A program made the translations under genes and the position numbers. A DNA stretch of 64,000 bases from assembly GCA_964443075.1 (NCBI GenBank), contig CAYUCB010000002.1:1-64000 (forward strand), written 5' to 3'. The notes under the pieces were generated by a model. That model made no database searches. It was not told where the DNA came from and saw only the letters and a program-made list of their open reading frames with translations. The stretch's first letter is position 1, and each line of letters opens with the position of its first letter. This document shows, piece after piece, positions 60,897 through 64,000 of this stretch. This DNA is from DSQQ01 sp964443075 (GTDB lineage: Bacteria > Chloroflexota > Anaerolineae > 4572-78 > J111).

Positions 60897-61114
60897 CAAA
60901 CAGTAATCAGCAATTCTTCACGAATTACATTTTTACCTTCAGCTTCGCGTCGAGATAATTCACGGTTCACTTCAATAATTAGCTGTACAGCTTCTTTCAG
61001 GTTCTCACGCGCTTCATCCAGAGTTTGGCCCTGGGTATTTGCTCCAGGCAATTCTTCCACATAACCGATCCACCAATTGCCATCCTGTTCAAAAACTGCT
61101 GTAAATTTTTCCAT
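60896..61114 (-). CDS. hicB: HicB-family antitoxin
   Basis: 72 residues: KFTAVFEQDGNWWIGYVEELPGANTQGQTLDEARENLKEAVQLIIEVN is the HicB core. No separate DNA-binding domain is present. AGTAAAAAGAGCAGC precedes the ATG. Upstream of hicA with a one-base overlap. Confidence 0.88.
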   Translation of the reverse strand: MEKFTAVFEQDGNWWIGYVEELPGANTQGQTLDEARENLKEAVQLIIEVNRELSRREAEGKNVIREELLITV

Positions 61115-61124
61115 GCTGCTCTTT

Positions 61125-61859
61125 TTACTTTCTTTCCGTCTGGTTATGGTTAAACGTCGCCACCACCGGGTTGTGGTCGCTTAACTCTTCCCATCCTTGA
61201 GAAAACACTTCACACGAGTCGAGGTATTGGTACCAATACGCCGGGACAAAGATGCCATCACAGTGATAGGGAACTGTCTTATCAGTACCCCATCGTAAAG
61301 TTTGAGGTAAAGGTTGGTTAGGATTGGCAGTTTGCCAACAATTGATTAAACCAAACTCTTTTCGCAGACGAGTTAGTAGTGTCTGACTATCTTTGCTATC
61401 ATTTTTTCCTCGTAATCCAACTGTAAGGTTAAAGTCTCCCCCAATAATCAGATCGCCTTCCCTTGAGAATTCAACCATTTTATTAAGGAGATCATTCAAA
61501 AATACTATTACTTTATGGACTCCCTCTTTGGTTGGAACGTGAACGTTAAAAATTCTAAGTGGCCGACTCGATGATTGAGGCCAATTAAAATCTGTGATTT
61601 CAACGGCAGTCACCCAACTTCCCAGTTCAGGCAAGTTAAGTTGACTAATTTTGCCCTGTTTTATGAACAGGGCATTCCCCCAAGATTCTGTGATTGGAGA
61701 CCAAAAAAATCTGCCCTCATTAGCCCGATATAGATCAGGTATATCTACCTCTGGACGACGTGCTTCTTGAGCCAAAACAATGTCGGGGCCAAAATCATTA
61801 AAATTTTTTGACCACTGCTCTTTTGTTCTATGAGCCAGGTTGTAAGTAACAATTTTCAT
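61125..61859 (-). CDS. Endonuclease/exonuclease/phosphatase family protein
   Basis: 244 residues. The EEP signatures are IVTYNLAHRT, VLAQEARRPEVD (metal-binding Glu), GDLIIGGDFNLTVGLRGKNDS (Asp/Asn) and ELSDHNPVVATF (catalytic His). Members cleave DNA, RNA or phosphate esters. The sequence is more AT-rich than the flanking radical SAM genes, as are the hicBA genes, which suggests that this segment (60.7-61.9 kb) was acquired together. No signal peptide. Confidence 0.85.
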   Translation of the reverse strand: MKIVTYNLAHRTKEQWSKNFNDFGPDIVLAQEARRPEVDIPDLYRANEGRFFWSPITESWGNALFIKQGKISQLNLPELGSWVTAVEITDFNWPQSSSRPLRIFNVHVPTKEGVHKVIVFLNDLLNKMVEFSREGDLIIGGDFNLTVGLRGKNDSKDSQTLLTRLRKEFGLINCWQTANPNQPLPQTLRWGTDKTVPYHCDGIFVPAYWYQYLDSCEVFSQGWEELSDHNPVVATFNHNQTERK

Positions 61860-61875
61860 TCGGAACGCTTCTCAA

Positions 61876-63366
61876 TTAATACACCGGCACGCTCTCAACC
61901 GATTTTCGTAATTCGGCCTTATCTTTCTTGGGGAAGAGGGTATTGAAGGCCACCTTAAAGGTGCGCCGCCAATTGAGCCAGAAATCTTTGCGGCTGAGGG
62001 TCATGGCAATGCGGTGCGGGCGCAGGTAGAAACGGCGGTAGGCTTCTTTCCACTTGCGTTGAACCAGTTCGGCGGTCATATCACCCAATTCGTAACGGGC
62101 GCGGCCATCAAAAAAGACATAATCTTCCCAATCATCCAGCAGCAAGCGGCCCTGACGTTTGGCAATCTCGTAAACTTTGGTGCCGGGATAGGGCGTCATC
62201 ATCGAGAAGTTGGCGATGAGCGGGTCCACCTCGCACGCAAATTCAATGGTTTTATCCATGGACTCTTCATTTTCGCCGGGCAGGCCGATGATGAAAAAGC
62301 CGATGGTTTCCAGGCCCACCGCTTTGGCATTTTTAAACGCCTGGCGGATGGTGTCGTGGTCAATTTTCTTGTCAATTGAGAGCAGCACGTCCGGGTCGCC
62401 ACTTTCTACGCCAAAGGCGACCCGCTTCAGCCCGGCTTTTTTCAATTTACCCAATAAAGGCTGGGTGGCCAGGTTGGCCCGAATGCCGTTAACAAAAATC
62501 CAGGGGACATGATTAACCTTATTTTCAATAAACAGGTCGGCCATGCGCTCCAACCGGTCAACCTGAATGTTGGCCGAGTCATCCAGCACGCCGATTTCTT
62601 GGGCGCCGAGGTCGTTCACCAAATGCTGCCACTCACGCAGGACATTTTCGGGGCTACGGGCGCGCCATTTGATGGGCATAATGCTCTGGGAGCAGAAAGT
62701 GCAGCGGTAAGGGCAGCCGCGCGAAGTCATCACCGAGAAAGATTTGGAGCCGTCAATGGCGTCGGTGGCCGGTTGCAGGTTAGTATAACGCTCCATTTTA
62801 AAGAAATGGTAGGCCGGCCAGGGCAGGGTATCGAGGTCGGCAATTACCGGGTGATCGGGGTTGTGGCGTTCCTGACCGTCAAGGGTGTTATAACTGAGGC
62901 CCAACAGCGAATCCAATAGGCTGTTATGCGGGTCGAGCAGGTGGTGGGCTGAAAAGTGAGGGTTACTCTTTTTGGCGGTTTCAATCAGGCCGCACAGTTT
63001 CACCCAAACCGCTTCGCCTTCGCCGCGCACCACCATATCCACTTCGGGGCGGGCGGTGCTTTCGGCGGGCAGCACCGAAACATGCGGGCCGCCCAACACC
63101 ACCGGGATGTCGGCGATAGATTTGATGGCTTGGGCGGTGCGCCAGGCCGATTTTACTTGCGGGGTATTAGCCGTAATGCCCACAATATCGGGCTGAAAGC
63201 GGCGGACGGCCTCGGTAATCGGCTCATCTTCAACATCGGCGTCAAAAATCAGCACCTCGTCGCCGCGCTCTTCTGAAACGGCCGCCAAGTAAGCCAAACC
63301 CAGGTGAGGGGTTGTCCGGGTGTCAATGGGCAGGTGGAAGCGGGGGTTAACTAACATAACTCGCAT
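61876..63366 (-). CDS. B12-binding domain radical SAM protein (paralogue B)
   Basis: 496 residues. Same architecture as paralogue A: RVMLVNPRFHLPIDTRTTPHLGLAYLAAV, DIVGITANTPQVKSAW, VVLGGPHVSVLPAESTARPEVDMVVRGEGEAVW; cluster motif TSRGCPYRCTFCSQSIMP (about 222), FFIIGLPGENEESMD, MMTPYPGTKVYE and the shared C-terminal block RRFYLRPHRIAMTLSRKDFW. The pair must have arisen by duplication. Distant resemblance is to Mg-protoporphyrin ester cyclase-type and hopanoid-modifying enzymes, but the substrate is open. Confidence 0.88.
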   Translation of the reverse strand: MRVMLVNPRFHLPIDTRTTPHLGLAYLAAVSEERGDEVLIFDADVEDEPITEAVRRFQPDIVGITANTPQVKSAWRTAQAIKSIADIPVVLGGPHVSVLPAESTARPEVDMVVRGEGEAVWVKLCGLIETAKKSNPHFSAHHLLDPHNSLLDSLLGLSYNTLDGQERHNPDHPVIADLDTLPWPAYHFFKMERYTNLQPATDAIDGSKSFSVMTSRGCPYRCTFCSQSIMPIKWRARSPENVLREWQHLVNDLGAQEIGVLDDSANIQVDRLERMADLFIENKVNHVPWIFVNGIRANLATQPLLGKLKKAGLKRVAFGVESGDPDVLLSIDKKIDHDTIRQAFKNAKAVGLETIGFFIIGLPGENEESMDKTIEFACEVDPLIANFSMMTPYPGTKVYEIAKRQGRLLLDDWEDYVFFDGRARYELGDMTAELVQRKWKEAYRRFYLRPHRIAMTLSRKDFWLNWRRTFKVAFNTLFPKKDKAELRKSVESVPVY

Positions 63367-63474
63367 AGGTCAATACCTCCTCAAGGCGAGAATTTTTATA
63401 AATTCTACTATAATAATTAGCCATTTTACACGATGGTGACAGGGGTGGCAAAATGTGAGTGGAGAGATGAGAGG

Positions 63475-63762
63475 TTAGAGATTGGAAAGGGTTGATTTTG
63501 CCGCCAGAATGTGACCAGATTCGGTTAAGGTAAAAGTGGCTACAGGAAATTTTTGGTTACTGGTGATAAATCCGTGGGCTAACAGCGCCTCGACCACCGG
63601 CGGGTCAACCGGCTCGACAACGCCGTCGAGGGGATGGAGTTGGTACATCTTTGCGCCATCAATAAAACGATGGGATTTTAGGCTGGCTCCGTTTGCCAGG
63701 GCATGCAGCAGTTTAAGCTGGCTGGTTGAAAGCAACGGTTTCCGCCACAACATTTCTATCAT
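63475..63762 (-). CDS. Uncharacterised small protein
   Basis: 95 residues: IEMLWRKPLLSTSQLKLLHALANGASLKSHR..., VVEALLAHGFITSNQKFPVATFTLTESGHILAA. The alternation of helices and the ending FTLTESGHILA look like a small winged-helix module, but I recognise no family. It lies 31 bases after the DUF2442 gene on the same strand and probably shares its transcript. Confidence 0.55.
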   Translation of the reverse strand: MIEMLWRKPLLSTSQLKLLHALANGASLKSHRFIDGAKMYQLHPLDGVVEPVDPPVVEALLAHGFITSNQKFPVATFTLTESGHILAAKSTLSNL

Positions 63763-63793
63763 CTAAAAACTCTACCGGCTTATTACTCTTAAC

Positions 63794-64000
63794 TCAAGCT
63801 GCTTCCCAATCTACCCCGGCCATCAAACCGGCTATGGATAAATCCTCATCCAACTCAGGCCAATACAAACTGATTCCACCACCATCAATCTCATAATGGT
63901 CACGCTGTTCGGGTGTAGCTTCATGTAACAAAGGGAACCAAATAATGGGAACACTAATAATCCGCCCATCGGTTAAATAAACATGCATCATTTCTGCATC
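63794..64000 (-). CDS. DUF2442 domain protein (5' end outside window)
   Basis: The visible 68 codons read TDGRIISVPIIWFPLLHEATPEQRDHYEIDGGGISLYWPELDEDLSIAGLMAG, the DUF2442 signature. The frame stays open to the right edge, and family members start some residues further upstream, so the true start probably lies outside. In-frame ATG codons at 63991 and 63988 are less likely starts. Such proteins are often found with small toxin-like or DUF4160 partners; function unknown. Confidence 0.82.
   Translation of the reverse strand, partial: DAEMMHVYLTDGRIISVPIIWFPLLHEATPEQRDHYEIDGGGISLYWPELDEDLSIAGLMAGVDWEAA

Noticed and set aside
1..64000. tRNA or rRNA genes
   Set aside because: No T-arm GTTCRANYC with matching acceptor ends and no rRNA-like blocks were noticed by eye; tRNAscan-SE would be decisive.

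Overview
The window reads like a chromosomal segment of a Chloroflexota bacterium of Anaerolineae type. This is inference from gene content; no rRNA or other taxonomic marker is present. The clues are a secreted protein with the YLPII-type linker common in that phylum, LysM-CAP surface proteins, an FHA/PD40-propeller membrane protein, a MoxR-DUF58-transglutaminase operon, a K+-independent type membrane pyrophosphatase, B12-binding radical SAM enzymes, moderately high GC and very many small palindromic repeats. No tRNA, rRNA, CRISPR array, prophage or complete insertion sequence was seen apart from one REP-associated (RAYT) transposase.

Layout. 1-8.5 kb: end of a secreted protein, then a minus-strand block with cobA, a DUF2283-KTSC protein, the tightly coupled operon metX-metW-phosphoesterase, an SMP-30 family protein and a large secreted propeller protein. 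8.9-10.4 kb: cytidylate-kinase-like protein, a small possible nuclease-fold protein and hpt. 10.45-10.71 kb: a gene-free stretch that looks like a structured RNA on the minus strand, possibly an orphan HEARO/omega RNA. 10.8-15.6 kb: GH3-type adenylating enzyme, unusual response regulator and two GNAT-like proteins. 15.9-18 kb: coiled-coil protein and a phosphoesterase. 18-20.2 kb: a gene graveyard with a MITE-like element, an MNT-HepT toxin locus with two frameshifts, a thioesterase with an in-frame TAG, an intact hicBA and the first 50 codons of a DNA methyltransferase. 20.2-28.7 kb: hydrolase, B12 radical SAM enzyme, Na+/H+ antiporter-like protein, hppA with a long leader, and a small coiled-coil protein. 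28.8-34.1 kb: transglutaminase, DUF58, MoxR and deoxynucleoside kinase. 34.7-38.6 kb: plsY, threonine dehydratase family, CbpA-type DnaJ and a PIG-L deacetylase.

38.6-47.6 kb is a toxin-antitoxin/defence cluster: DUF3037 with a HipA-like kinase, an RHH-MazF pair with a clear operator, a vapBC remnant, and a type I restriction system hsdM-hsdS-hsdR. A RAYT transposase and its perfect 28-bp REP palindromes sit between hsdS and hsdR. Repeat sequences also lie in frame inside the RAYT gene and at two places in hsdR, so repeat sequence has become protein sequence.

47.7-57.1 kb: duplicated monooxygenase-fold genes (one frameshifted), iron-type alcohol dehydrogenase, DUF362 protein, two tandem LysM-CAP proteins and the FHA protein. 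57.3-63.4 kb: SPASM-type radical SAM enzyme, ScpB-like methylmalonyl-CoA decarboxylase and two paralogous B12 radical SAM enzymes separated by hicBA and an endonuclease/exonuclease/phosphatase protein. The right end holds a small unknown protein and a DUF2442 protein cut by the window edge.
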